Shown one piece after another: positions 51,600 to 60,768 of a stretch of DNA of 64,000 nucleotides (position 1 is its first letter; every line of letters starts with the position of its first letter). The stretch comes from Candidatus Uabimicrobium amorphum (GTDB lineage: Bacteria; Planctomycetota; Uabimicrobiia; Uabimicrobiales; Uabimicrobiaceae), in assembly GCF_009002475.1 (NCBI RefSeq), contig NZ_AP019860.1, positions 7,702,501-7,766,500 on the forward strand, written 5' to 3'. The notes under the pieces were generated by a model that worked only from the letters and a program-made list of their open reading frames with translations, ran no database searches and was not told the DNA's origin. The translations under genes were made by a program, and so were the position numbers.

Positions 51600-53186
51600 T
51601 TACTGCTGGTTATATATTTTACGAAATACTTTGTGGAGAACAGGAACTGTGCAGCAATCGTTGTGACTACCTTTACAAGAACATTTTAATACCGCAATAC
51701 TACGACAAACGTTGAAGGCATATTGCTCGAATAATTTAGGATTATGTTGGTAGGATTGTCTTAGTTCATTTACATATGCAGTCCGAAATTGCTCTACTGG
51801 GAAATGTGAATTTTGCAAGTGATACGATGGTAACAAAAGTTTTTGGTGCTTTGTTGTTTGTGGTAGTGATGGATCAACAACAATAAGCGTTTGTTCCATT
51901 ACCAAGCCATGTTTTTCCTCAACCAGTAAACCACCTATTTTTCTCATCCACTCAGGATAACCTTCATGTAAATGGCTTACTTCCTTTACGATGCAGTTCT
52001 CTTGCTGTAGTTGCTTTCGCAAAAGGCGATATAAGTATTCTTTTGGATATGCACTTCGGCCTTTTTCTGTTTGTCGAGTAACATCTTTTATATTGATAAA
52101 ATAACCACGTATTTGTCTCTTACCGCCATATTCTAAATTCTCGTGGTATATCCGCATAAATTGGTTATCTTTTAACTGTTGTAAGAAATTGCACCATTTC
52201 TCAGGCAATTCGTAACCAGTAAAAGCAACAAAGTTAATTAGTTCGTTTAAACAGCCACCTTTGCGAAAAAAACGTTTTTTCTCTTGGGCACATTTTGGCA
52301 AGACCATAGCAAAAGAAATATGTGTTGGATTTAAGGCACTTACATTTTGAGGAATCCCCTCAAATTCGCTCATTGGGATAGTAAATACAGCGGTTTTGTC
52401 AGTAAAACGCATGCGATATTTCTGGCGAACCAAGTATGTATCCTCTTCCAGTTTTTGCATGTCTTTAAAAATAGGTGATGTGATGATATCTTTGCAAAGA
52501 ATTAAGAGTTTTTGGTAGGGAGATTGGCGGGATGTCCTGATATCGTCAAGATAAGATTGCCACTCTTTTTTTAATTGCCATGCATGACTTGATGAAATAT
52601 TTTGTAATTTCGCTTTTGCTGTATTTTCATCGGTATCCCAAATCATCGCCAAGTACTCCTCAAATCCGAGCTTACGGTTATTGGTAGCAAATAAATCGAA
52701 AATAGTTAGTTGTTTGCTTTTGCCACTTTCTGTTTGTACATACAAAGGCTTACTTTCTTTAGATAATACAACAAACGACTTTACATTAAGATAACTCTTG
52801 TTGAAGAGGCTCATGTAGTATCTGTTTACACTACATTGAGTATCTAAAGAGTTTTCTCCATCGTACTGCTGATTTTTGTATATTCCAGTTCTTTTCTCTT
52901 CTAATGCCGAGATAAAATGCTGTGTTTTTGTGGGAGCACTTTTATGACCGATTTCTTTATTACCATATTTATTTTCTAGTCTTTTCAATTCAAGAACCTC
53001 TTCGAAACTTTTATCTATTTTTTCTCGTAGATTTTCAATACGCTGTTGGATTAGATAATCTGAAGGCATTTCTGCTAGCTGGTTTAAATCGGGTAGCTTG
53101 GTTTCTGATGATTGGATGTTTTCTGATAATGGTGGAATGACTCTGTCAAATAGCATATGTAGATAGATTAAAGGATAAATGGGCAT
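51600..53186 (-). CDS. Unknown 528-residue protein of the accessory region
   Basis: I do not recognise this protein. It has no signal peptide or membrane helix. Residues 25-95 are helical and charged. A middle part contains FEEYLAMIWDTDENTAKAKL and SHAWQLKKEW, and near residue 500 there is LKCSCKGSHNDCCTV, which could hold a metal ion. By position it could be a replication or DNA-processing protein of the element, but nothing in the sequence shows this. The ATG at 53186 has no ribosome binding site; an ATG at 53156 is an alternative. Confidence 0.6.
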   Translation of the reverse strand: MPIYPLIYLHMLFDRVIPPLSENIQSSETKLPDLNQLAEMPSDYLIQQRIENLREKIDKSFEEVLELKRLENKYGNKEIGHKSAPTKTQHFISALEEKRTGIYKNQQYDGENSLDTQCSVNRYYMSLFNKSYLNVKSFVVLSKESKPLYVQTESGKSKQLTIFDLFATNNRKLGFEEYLAMIWDTDENTAKAKLQNISSSHAWQLKKEWQSYLDDIRTSRQSPYQKLLILCKDIITSPIFKDMQKLEEDTYLVRQKYRMRFTDKTAVFTIPMSEFEGIPQNVSALNPTHISFAMVLPKCAQEKKRFFRKGGCLNELINFVAFTGYELPEKWCNFLQQLKDNQFMRIYHENLEYGGKRQIRGYFINIKDVTRQTEKGRSAYPKEYLYRLLRKQLQQENCIVKEVSHLHEGYPEWMRKIGGLLVEEKHGLVMEQTLIVVDPSLPQTTKHQKLLLPSYHLQNSHFPVEQFRTAYVNELRQSYQHNPKLFEQYAFNVCRSIAVLKCSCKGSHNDCCTVPVLHKVFRKIYNQQ

Positions 53187-53246
53187 ACACTTAGCAACAC
53201 ACCAATGCTGTGTTCTACGCTACGTGTATTGAAAAACAATAATTGG

Positions 53247-53296
53247 TGTAGATATACATCTACATGTGTTTTGTAACGTACCTCTAAACGGAGGTA
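53247..53296. promoter_or_regulatory. Two inverted repeats before the 528-residue gene
   Basis: TGTAGAT-ATAC-ATCTACA (53247-53264) and TACCTC-TAAACG-GAGGTA (53279-53296) are perfect stems with small loops in the gap between the replication-relaxation gene and the 528-residue gene. They could be operators or a terminator pair. Confidence 0.45.
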
Positions 53297-53307
53297 AAAG
53301 TGTTTAC

Positions 53308-54012
53308 CTAAAAGAACTTCGCCTGTGGCGGGATTTCAAGTGGGCATATAAATGCGATTTGCTTTATATATTTTTGGTGATGAGAGTCTTGAAGCATCTT
53401 TTTGAGAAGGTTACGTAGATTGTCACGACGTTTTGTACCCTTTACAAGAAATAGTACCTTGCGTTGTGGATGATTTTCCAAGCATTTGATGTACTCTTCA
53501 TATTTCTGGCGGATTTCTTTGTAGTCATGTGTACCAGTATCGGATTCGAGAATAAATGTCTGATAAATTTTGCCATCTTTAGCTAAAGTAACAGCACCAT
53601 CTGTTGTTTTTGTTTCTATCTCGAATGGAGGATACCACTTTACTGATATTCCTTGTTTATCGCAGCAACGAAACAAATGTACAAGAAACAAGGCTGTGAG
53701 TTGATCATGCTCTATCAGTCCTTCATGGATCATGTGGGAGTCTTTATAGTCGAAGCCCATCTTTACATGATCTGGTAAAAAATAAAATCGGCGATACTTT
53801 CCTGTTTCGAGAATTGGGTAGCGTTTGTAATCTATGTATTTTGCTTCCAACAACTCTTGCAAAGTTTTTTGCGCATTACGCAACAATGTTTTTTTATTAC
53901 CGTTTTGTGTGTAGAAAATACCTCCTTGAACAAGCATCTTAGCACTTATCATGGTAAGTCCTAAAAGCTTTACAAGTTTTCTTCTTTTGGGCGTTAATGC
54001 AAATGTTTTCAT
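53308..54012 (-). CDS. Replication-relaxation family protein
   Basis: This 234-residue protein starts with a winged helix (ISAKMLVQGGIFY, LLRNAQKTLQELLEAKYI). It contains DGAVTLAKDGKIYQTFILESDTGTHDYKEIRQKYEEY in its second half, the pattern of the replication-relaxation family found on plasmids and integrative conjugative elements. The E-x-D and K residues in this part resemble a nuclease-like core. It may act in plasmid-like replication or nick processing. No ribosome binding site is seen; the leader shares TTTTAA-Y-CCCAAT with that of the 54225 gene. Confidence 0.78.
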   Translation of the reverse strand: MKTFALTPKRRKLVKLLGLTMISAKMLVQGGIFYTQNGNKKTLLRNAQKTLQELLEAKYIDYKRYPILETGKYRRFYFLPDHVKMGFDYKDSHMIHEGLIEHDQLTALFLVHLFRCCDKQGISVKWYPPFEIETKTTDGAVTLAKDGKIYQTFILESDTGTHDYKEIRQKYEEYIKCLENHPQRKVLFLVKGTKRRDNLRNLLKKMLQDSHHQKYIKQIAFICPLEIPPQAKFF

Positions 54013-54030
54013 AGCTATTGGGATTAAAAT

Positions 54031-54225
54031 TTATAAGTTTTCACTGTCGCAGATAATGTCATGCAATATCTTTTGTTGGTTTGGGTTTTCAGTAACGGTA
54101 AGACGAATTTCTTTGATGATGGATTTCTCTTCACAAAACTCTTTGTAAAATGATTCGAGACTATCGTGAACGAATTTTTGCGAAGGTTGCGCGTTGGCAT
54201 TGACGTAGATAATCGAAGTGCTCAT
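54031..54225 (-). CDS. Small protein of unknown function
   Basis: This 64-residue acidic protein starts at the ATG at 54225. It has no signal or membrane helix and no known motif. The 18-base gap to the replication-relaxation gene and a shared leader phrase (ATTTTAACCCAAT here) favour a real gene in the same transcript. Confidence 0.5.
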   Translation of the reverse strand: MSTSIIYVNANAQPSQKFVHDSLESFYKEFCEEKSIIKEIRLTVTENPNQQKILHDIICDSENL

Positions 54226-54409
54226 ATAAATTGGGTTAAAATATGGGTTGGGGAAATTTTATGCGAATTGTGATGGCCAGGTGCTTTACATCAGCCTGTG
54301 GGTAGAGGCGAAACAATGTCTTGTTTGCCGCACAACAGCTTAAGGAAATGATGCGAATTTGTTTATTGTTCGTCAGAGTGTAGGTAAAAATGCAAACCAT
54401 GTTTGGTTA

Positions 54410-56617
54410 TTAAGGGATAGGGAATGTATTGCGAAAAAATTTGCTGATCTCTTTTTCTACTTCTTTACGTGGACGGCTATATTTTCGCGTAGTACTTTTT
54501 GTTTTATATTTGTGTTGTGGAATAGAGATATTGCGGAAAGTACAAACGTTGTTGTGCTTTTCGTATATCATACGTAAATATGCGTGATAGGGCGGTAAAT
54601 TTATAAGGTCATCGTGTGTGATCTCTCTAAAGTAAGGGCTCAATACCTGTGCATCTTTATGATTTACATTGTAGGAAATCAGATTTATAGCATTTGCTAG
54701 TATGGAATCTACTAATATTGGATTTAATTGGCTTAGGTGTTGAAAGATTGCTGTCAGTTGAACTTTAAATTTGCGACCTTCCGATAAAATTGTGGCTAGC
54801 GACTGTATGGATGCTTTAAAATTTTGTACTTCATCTACCACCAAATGAAATGGCATTCTGTTTTTGTGTTTGATTTTGGTGCGTTCCAAAGCGGCTATTT
54901 GTAAACGAGAAATAAAGAAACTTCCCAAGAGAGCAGCATTGTCTTCACCTAACAGACCTTTAGATAAATTGATGAGCAAGATTTTGTTGCTATTCATGAT
55001 GTCTTGAAAATCGATACGGTTTTCTTTTTGCCCCAAGATATTACGTAGAGCTGGCACTTGCATGAAACGACCAACTTTATTTAAAATTGGATCTATCGCA
55101 TCGCGTCTGGCTTTGGGAGACATGGTCCGGTATTCATTTTTCCAAAAAGCAATAGCAATGGGATCTGATAGTTGAGCGATGCATTGCTTGCGAAAAGCAG
55201 CATTTAAAAACAATTGTGGTATGCCCAAGATTGATTTTTGCGCAATGCAAAGGCAATAGAGAGCATGACGTAAAAAGTAATCTGTACGCCTTCCCCAACT
55301 ATCACTAAAAATACGGCTTAGTGTATCACCAACACCAGAGACTACCTGCGCTGCTAATTCACGCGAAGAGTGTAAAACATTGAATGCAATAGGAAATTCT
55401 TCGTCTGCGGGATCTATCAGGATACAATGTTTATCAAGTGGAATAATACCTGCAACTGCTTCAATAAGTTCTCCATGAGGATCCACCACAGCGAAACCTT
55501 CATTTCTTTGAATAAAATTGTAAATCATATTCAATGCAGCTGTACTTTTTCCACTACCGCTACGTCCGATAATAGCTGTATTTCGGCCTTCAATGCGTAC
55601 AGGTTTATCATTCAGTGTATTTCCAATATGAATGCCATTTTTACATTTAAAATCGCCTTGTAACACTCTAAATCTCGATTTTTGCAAATGGCGAATCTCT
55701 TCTGTTTCTTTCGCACTTGGCAGCGAAAGAATGCCAGCCAGTTCTTCTACTGATAGAACAACATTTTTTCTGTAAAGCTTTCTGTTACGAGTATTTCTCC
55801 CACTCAATGTCTTTGCATTTCCAGCGGTAAATGAATTGAAGTCAGGTAAATTGAATTGAGTAAAACAACCTGCCAAGTTGTGAAGTATTTTTGGCGAATC
55901 TTGATTTTTACTGTGGAGTAAGCGAATATTTACCACAAACGTAAGTTGGGACAATTTAGATTGGGCAGCACTGTATATAGATTCACGATTATGGTTACGA
56001 TGATCTATTTGATCTTCTCGCAGAAACCTTGGTGATTTTCTACTGATAATGACCATGATGATTCTCAGTAACCATAAATTGTCACACAGGAAAATGAAAA
56101 AGTTTTTACTTTGTAAACAACGTTCAAACAACCACAGCGATGACAAAAATTGGTGAATTTGTAAGATATCATTGGCTCTTTGATACCAGGTGGTTGTACC
56201 TGGAGCAAAGATCACTTGTAAGCCAAGCAATTCATCTTTCCGGATTTGTTGCATCACAGGAAGAATAGTATTAAACGGATTGACCCAACCACGATTAAAG
56301 TGATCCGCTGTTTGCGAATAGCGCCGTATGGGAAAGATCGCATTTTCATTTAGTTTTAAATCACAAGATAAAAACTCCATATCAGATTGCAGAATGTCAG
56401 GTTTACTCTCGATGAACACACCTGGATAATGCATCTCCAGCAGATCCTTGATGAGCTTTTTTCTCTTTGTATGAAAAGCAAAGAACATTTCTCCTTTACG
56501 GCTCCAAACTTCGAAGCTCGTCTTTTCATTGATTCCATGTAATACAGACAGTACTTGCTCCATAACTAATGGACTTTGATTGTGGTTAGCGATTTTTATT
56601 TTGTAGAAGTACGTCAT
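54410..56617 (-). CDS. TraG/VirD4-like conjugative coupling ATPase
   Basis: The protein has 735 residues from the ATG at 56617, adjacent to the stop of the DnaC-like gene; a longer frame overlaps that gene. The ATPase part has IIGRSGSGKSTAALNMIYNF near residue 370, VVDPHGELIEAV, ILLINLSKGLLG, and PFHLVVDEVQNF (Walker B), then an arginine-rich tail. This is the HerA/TraG family (also seen in DUF87-type coupling proteins) used for DNA transfer. No obvious N-terminal membrane anchor pair is seen, so it may be a soluble, TraG-related form. No relaxase or mating-pore genes lie in the window. Confidence 0.82.
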   Translation of the reverse strand: MTYFYKIKIANHNQSPLVMEQVLSVLHGINEKTSFEVWSRKGEMFFAFHTKRKKLIKDLLEMHYPGVFIESKPDILQSDMEFLSCDLKLNENAIFPIRRYSQTADHFNRGWVNPFNTILPVMQQIRKDELLGLQVIFAPGTTTWYQRANDILQIHQFLSSLWLFERCLQSKNFFIFLCDNLWLLRIIMVIISRKSPRFLREDQIDHRNHNRESIYSAAQSKLSQLTFVVNIRLLHSKNQDSPKILHNLAGCFTQFNLPDFNSFTAGNAKTLSGRNTRNRKLYRKNVVLSVEELAGILSLPSAKETEEIRHLQKSRFRVLQGDFKCKNGIHIGNTLNDKPVRIEGRNTAIIGRSGSGKSTAALNMIYNFIQRNEGFAVVDPHGELIEAVAGIIPLDKHCILIDPADEEFPIAFNVLHSSRELAAQVVSGVGDTLSRIFSDSWGRRTDYFLRHALYCLCIAQKSILGIPQLFLNAAFRKQCIAQLSDPIAIAFWKNEYRTMSPKARRDAIDPILNKVGRFMQVPALRNILGQKENRIDFQDIMNSNKILLINLSKGLLGEDNAALLGSFFISRLQIAALERTKIKHKNRMPFHLVVDEVQNFKASIQSLATILSEGRKFKVQLTAIFQHLSQLNPILVDSILANAINLISYNVNHKDAQVLSPYFREITHDDLINLPPYHAYLRMIYEKHNNVCTFRNISIPQHKYKTKSTTRKYSRPRKEVEKEISKFFRNTFPIP

Positions 56618-56619
56618 AG

Positions 56620-57366
56620 TTAGGATTTGGTCATATGTATGATGTCTGCCATCTCGCGAATGCGCATTGGTATTCGCTGTGGTCGGTCGCAAACTTGGGC
56701 AATTTTCTTTTGATATTGGTCAATAGAGTAATTGCTGGTAAAGAATGTAGGCTTACAATTCATAAGGCGAAAGTTGAGAATACCTGTCAGTATTTCTAAT
56801 TTCCACTTGGTAATTTTTGTGGCACCTAAGTCATCAATAAATAAGCAATTGATTTTTTTGAACTTGTTGATTGTTACCTCTTCACTACTCGAGTGGTTAT
56901 CAAAACAACTGCGAATGCGTGTATACATTTCTTCTTCTGTAATGAATATCGCTGGTACGACGTAGCGATCCATAATCTTTTTGCACAAGGCAATAGATAC
57001 ATGTGTCTTGCCAGTACGTGAGTCTATGGACCACAGGTAAATCCCTATCTTTTTTTTATAAAAATTCTCCAGGTAATCATGCAACAGTTGCTTGATGTGC
57101 TGACATCCGCGTAAGTTGGAAAAGCTTTTATCCTGCCACTGCTGCGGAATATTAGAGAATTTTAAGGCTCTCTCAACTTCTTGTAGTCGTTTATTTCTTA
57201 TAGATTCTTGAACTTTGTTACTCTGACACCATTTGGCAAATAGTTGTGCTCCAATAGAACATTTACAATATGCAATGGAACTTAAATCGAAATTTGGATA
57301 GTACACCTGCGAATGTAGAACCCCTGTGTTGTTGCAAATACAACAATATTTCTTTTCTGAAGACAT
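56620..57366 (-). CDS. DnaC/IstB-like ATPase with N-terminal zinc finger
   Basis: This 248-residue protein starts with KYCCICNNTGVL and YCKCSIG (zinc-finger-like). An AAA+ domain follows with IYLWSIDSRTGKTHVSIAL, NCLFIDDLGATK and SNYSI. It resembles DnaC/DnaI helicase loaders. Walker A reads SIDSRTGKT, lacking the first glycine of GxxxxGKT but keeping the essential GKT. It starts 13 bases after the XRE gene stop, so the three genes XRE - loader - TraG-like ATPase form an operon. Confidence 0.82.
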   Translation of the reverse strand: MSSEKKYCCICNNTGVLHSQVYYPNFDLSSIAYCKCSIGAQLFAKWCQSNKVQESIRNKRLQEVERALKFSNIPQQWQDKSFSNLRGCQHIKQLLHDYLENFYKKKIGIYLWSIDSRTGKTHVSIALCKKIMDRYVVPAIFITEEEMYTRIRSCFDNHSSSEEVTINKFKKINCLFIDDLGATKITKWKLEILTGILNFRLMNCKPTFFTSNYSIDQYQKKIAQVCDRPQRIPMRIREMADIIHMTKS

Positions 57367-57379
57367 GAATAAAGTTAAT

Positions 57380-57601
57380 TTATGGTTTTATCTGTACAGG
57401 ACGAAATATCTCATTTATTTCCACCTCTAAAGCTTCGGCTATTTTTTTACGTGTTTTGGGATGTGGTAAGAGAGTTTTTTGTGTTTCGATACGCGAAATC
57501 GTTTCGGCGGCGACTTTACATTTTTTCGCGAGATCCTCTTGAGAAAGGCATAGCCTTTCGCGGTAGTAGCGTACTTTGTTTGTGATTTTGATTATTTTCA
57601 T
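57380..57601 (-). CDS. XRE-family transcription regulator
   Basis: The protein has 73 residues with a single Cro/C1-type helix-turn-helix (VRYYRERLCLSQEDLAKKCKVAAETISRIE) and no sensor domain. It is the first gene of the loader/TraG-like operon. The inverted repeat at 57644 just upstream would suit autoregulation. Confidence 0.88.
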   Translation of the reverse strand: MKIIKITNKVRYYRERLCLSQEDLAKKCKVAAETISRIETQKTLLPHPKTRKKIAEALEVEINEIFRPVQIKP

Positions 57602-58083
57602 AGGTGTTTAATGAAATGAAATACAACCTGATGGATGTTTTAAAACGTTTACACGTTAGAACACCCAAGATACAACAGCAAGTTTTTTGGCTTGCCTAAG
57701 CCATTTATTCGCAATCGATTTATGGAAGAAAAGTTAGATAAAAGTTGTATGAATGTCAATTTTTGCCGACAAAAAAACAACGAATACCGCTATTCTCTAA
57801 CAACAAGATGAGTGTTTACTCTACTGCGCACAATTTTAGTGATCGTACAACTTAAAAGAGTGTGCTTTTTCGCCCTCTACAAAAAAACTGCTTGTTTTCT
57901 ACAACAAATTTTTCTAAAATCTGCTCTCAATATTAAACAAAACCTGAGTTTTGTTAAAAATCCACTTCAAAAAAAACTGGTTATTTTCCCCATAGAATCA
58001 ATAAAATACCGCCTAAGAAAATCACATTTGACTAAAAAACCCGCTCACATTTCATTTTTGAACACCACACCTAATATTCCCCT
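57602..58083. other. AT-rich intergenic region with possible operator
   Basis: The 482 bases between the divergent XRE operon and the tyrosine recombinase hold no convincing gene; an open frame at 57812-58156 lacks a ribosome binding site and has atypical composition. I see AACGT-TTAC-ACGTT (57644-57657) as a possible XRE operator, GCAAG...CTTGC near 57680 and CAAAAC-CTGA-GTTTTG near 57938 as small hairpins. A recombination site for the tyrosine recombinase could also lie here. Confidence 0.4.
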
Positions 58084-58800
58084 ATGCAAGTATCAAAAAG
58101 GTATTCCGCGAGCAATTTCTCAAAAAAAATTCGCACATTTCTCAGGAAATGTGTGAAAAGCGATAAAGTGATTACGAAAAAGAAGTGGAAGCCATCTCCG
58201 CAAACCTGCATGACAAAACAGGAAGCAAAGAAGATGTTTCAAGCTGCAGAAAAGCGCAAACAACTTAATACCAAAGCTGCCATTAAGGATTGGATTCTTA
58301 TTCACTTAGGATTTAGTACAGGCCTAAGAGCCTCAGAAATTGCTGCCTTAAGTTGCCATCATATTGAGCTGGAGAACAATGAGAACCCCAATATATTTGT
58401 CGAAACAGGTAAAACAATTCACAGTAGGCGCAGAGTACCTCTCGATCCATATCTTGTTACAAAGATATTAGAATACCGAGAATACAAACGCTCATGGGGA
58501 GAAACCTGGCAGGAAGATGAGCCATTTTTGCGTTCATCGCATGGCGAACATTATCGTAGAGAAAATCTGTATATTATGTTTAAACGTGTTTTGAAATTGG
58601 CAACCACCATTCAAAATCCACAACGTTTCTACACACACTCCATGCGTCATACTTTTGCCGTGAGAGTATACAAGCAAAGCAGATACAATGTGGAATTAGT
58701 GCGACAACTTTTGGGGCACAGTAGTATCGAAGTTACCATGGCGTATCTTGCGGCTTTTAACTGTGAAAAAATACAAGCTGTAAAAGGGCTGTATCGCTAG
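58084..58800 (+). CDS. Tyrosine recombinase / integrase
   Basis: This 238-residue protein has the full catalytic set: Arg in TGLRASEI near residue 80, Lys in the strand with GKTIHSRRRVP, HSMRHTF (His and Arg) near residue 187, GHSSIEVT (His) near residue 212 and the Tyr in MAYLA. The N-terminal DNA-binding arm is short, as in small XerC/D-like integrases. The start is uncertain; ATG at 58084 and 58210 both lack ribosome binding sites. Confidence 0.87.
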   Translation: MQVSKRYSASNFSKKIRTFLRKCVKSDKVITKKKWKPSPQTCMTKQEAKKMFQAAEKRKQLNTKAAIKDWILIHLGFSTGLRASEIAALSCHHIELENNENPNIFVETGKTIHSRRRVPLDPYLVTKILEYREYKRSWGETWQEDEPFLRSSHGEHYRRENLYIMFKRVLKLATTIQNPQRFYTHSMRHTFAVRVYKQSRYNVELVRQLLGHSSIEVTMAYLAAFNCEKIQAVKGLYR

Positions 58801-58836
58801 AGTATTTGTTAAAACTCCACAAAAGGAGGATTAACA

Positions 58837-59973
58837 TTGAAAACCGTTATCTTTACCGCACAACCTTTCGGCTTCGGCCCTGTGAGTAAGGCAATTGCTA
58901 TAGCAGAACAAATTAGCAATGCCACAAGGATTTTCTTTGGTACTGGTGTCGCACTTGATCTGGCAAAAATACATGATTTCGAGCAAGTTTACGAGTTATC
59001 ACACGATGATGTACCGCAAATTTCTTCTTTGCTACAAAATAGTGATGTGTTTATTAACGTAATGGACTTTCCTCTCATCGATATAGCAGCTCAAACTAAG
59101 TGTACAAGTGTTCTCGTGGATTCGTTGTTTTGGTGGTGGCCAACAATTCCACAACAAACACATCTTGCCGATATATACTTTTGCCAAGACTTTATACAAC
59201 CAATTACAGATAGAATTCGTAAAGACAACATGCACAATGCTCAAGTCATTACACCTATTATCACTAAACATTTCAATAAGGGGGAAAATATCAATCAGGC
59301 GATCATTAATTTTGGAGGTTGTGATGGGCGTGTACAAAATTCATTCATACTCGTAGGAAAGAATAGCAATTATCCGTTTGTCATATTAAAACTTTTATTA
59401 CCCATTCTAAAAAAGCACTTTGAAAGCATTCTTGTCACAGGACGCGAATGTGTTATGGATCAATGCCAAAGTAAATTTGCCGATGACCAGGTACAATATA
59501 AAATGCTATCGCCCAAACAAATGTTAAGTGAGCTTCATCGTTCACAAGTATGCTTTACCACTCCAGGAATTCAAACATTTTATGATGCGGCGGACAAGTT
59601 GCCTTTGTTTTTCTTACCGCCATCAAATCATTCTCATGTGGATAACTTACAATTGTTCGCTGATTACAAAATCGCAACGAACTACTTTGATTGGCAGCAA
59701 GTTTGTCGTTTTCCATACAATAAATGTACGACACGGCAGCAAAAGATAGACCTAGTTTTATCCGCGATTAGGCAGTTTTCGCAAAATCTACAACACCAAA
59801 AAGTATTTATGCACAAAGTTAAAAATTTTCTCGTAGCAAAACGTTCCTGGCCACACCACCACAATAATCAACAAAAAGTACTACAAAAATTAGGTACAAA
59901 CGGTGCACAACAAATTGTCTCTGCCATCGATAACTTCACATCGCAAAGAAATCAGGCTATGATATTTTCGTAA
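58837..59973 (+). CDS. GT-B-like glycosyltransferase-related protein
   Basis: This 378-residue protein starts at a TTG with AAGGAGG upstream. The N-terminal half has IFTAQPFGFGPVSKAIAIAEQI, and the C-terminal half has ILVTGRECVMDQ and QVCFTTPGIQTFYDAADKLPLFFLPP, which match the layout of MGT/MurG-like glycosyltransferases (donor-site region). The usual HxE/DQ donor residues are not clear. The role in this region is unknown; it could modify a cell-surface or DNA base target. Confidence 0.62.
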   Translation: MKTVIFTAQPFGFGPVSKAIAIAEQISNATRIFFGTGVALDLAKIHDFEQVYELSHDDVPQISSLLQNSDVFINVMDFPLIDIAAQTKCTSVLVDSLFWWWPTIPQQTHLADIYFCQDFIQPITDRIRKDNMHNAQVITPIITKHFNKGENINQAIINFGGCDGRVQNSFILVGKNSNYPFVILKLLLPILKKHFESILVTGRECVMDQCQSKFADDQVQYKMLSPKQMLSELHRSQVCFTTPGIQTFYDAADKLPLFFLPPSNHSHVDNLQLFADYKIATNYFDWQQVCRFPYNKCTTRQQKIDLVLSAIRQFSQNLQHQKVFMHKVKNFLVAKRSWPHHHNNQQKVLQKLGTNGAQQIVSAIDNFTSQRNQAMIFS

Positions 59974-59991
59974 TTCATTAACTCTTTTTTT

Positions 59992-60447
59992 ATGGAATAT
60001 ATCAGTACACTAAAAGAAATATTCGAAACATTGGCAATACCACTATCACTACTTTTAGCGGTATACAAGCTACATCAAAATTGGAAAGCCAAATTTATCG
60101 TAATTGGTAGAGACAATCAGGATCGCTATCTGGAACTAAATAAAAGTAAAGGCCAGCTGTACAAGTATTTTAAAATGATAGACTTTTCGATGGATAAAGT
60201 AGCAGAAGACGATCATCATGATCTGTCGCATCTAATGGAAAGATTCTTCTGGTATTTTTTCCACATGTGGATAGAAGGACATGATCGTAAATCGTTACCA
60301 GGATACCTTAAACGTGACTGGGACTTTGCGATAAAAGATGCGATGACCAAACCTATTTTTCAGGAATTTTGGCAAGCAGAATTCCGACATCGTAATTTTA
60401 TGAATAAGCTAGAATACAAGCGTTTTATTGACAGATGCTTGGTATGA
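59992..60447 (+). CDS. Hypothetical protein with N-terminal hydrophobic helix
   Basis: This 151-residue protein has one hydrophobic segment (LAIPLSLLLAVY) near residue 15, then a charged soluble part rich in Asp, His and Trp/Phe (HHDLSHLMERFFWYFFHMWIEGH). It is unrecognised. No ribosome binding site is seen. Confidence 0.5.
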   Translation: MEYISTLKEIFETLAIPLSLLLAVYKLHQNWKAKFIVIGRDNQDRYLELNKSKGQLYKYFKMIDFSMDKVAEDDHHDLSHLMERFFWYFFHMWIEGHDRKSLPGYLKRDWDFAIKDAMTKPIFQEFWQAEFRHRNFMNKLEYKRFIDRCLV

Positions 60448-60457
60448 AAGGGAATAT

Positions 60458-60694
60458 ATGAGTGATGAAGATGTTTTAAATGACCCATTGTATATCTTTT
60501 GGGGGATCTCGATACATTTGCCATACCAAAGACACGATGGTCGTTGGGGCTATGTAACTCTTATTCCAAAAGGAAAAGACTCAGGTAAAATTTTTGACTC
60601 ACGCAAAGAAGCTCAGGATGATGCTCTCTCCCATGTGATAGAGACTGCAAGAGAAGTAATAAGAACGGGCAAAGACTTAAAAGAGCTATGGTAA
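60458..60694 (+). CDS. Small conserved-looking hypothetical protein
   Basis: The protein has 78 residues from the ATG at 60458, with AAAGGGA upstream; the longer frame overlaps the previous gene. It contains WGISIHLPYQ, WGYVTLIPKG and IFDSRKEAQDDAL, with no motif I can assign. It is 10 bases downstream of the previous stop, so the two are probably cotranscribed. Confidence 0.6.
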   Translation: MSDEDVLNDPLYIFWGISIHLPYQRHDGRWGYVTLIPKGKDSGKIFDSRKEAQDDALSHVIETAREVIRTGKDLKELW

Positions 60695-60728
60695 AACGAC
60701 ATAATTGATGTACAATAAACTAATATTA

Positions 60729-60751
60729 ATTCCGACATTCCATTCCGACAT
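60729..60751. promoter_or_regulatory. Two ATTCCGACAT direct repeats before the Bro-N gene
   Basis: ATTCCGACAT occurs at 60729-60738 and 60742-60751, 13 bp apart, 18 bases before the start of the regulator gene. The reverse complement, ATGTCGGAAT, recurs three times downstream of the gene. Confidence 0.7.
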
Positions 60752-60768
60752 AAAAAAGGAATATACAA

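Noticed and set aside
57812..58156. Open frame of 114 codons before the tyrosine recombinase
   Set aside because: It overlaps the recombinase start, has no ribosome binding site and has biased composition typical of AT-rich non-coding DNA.
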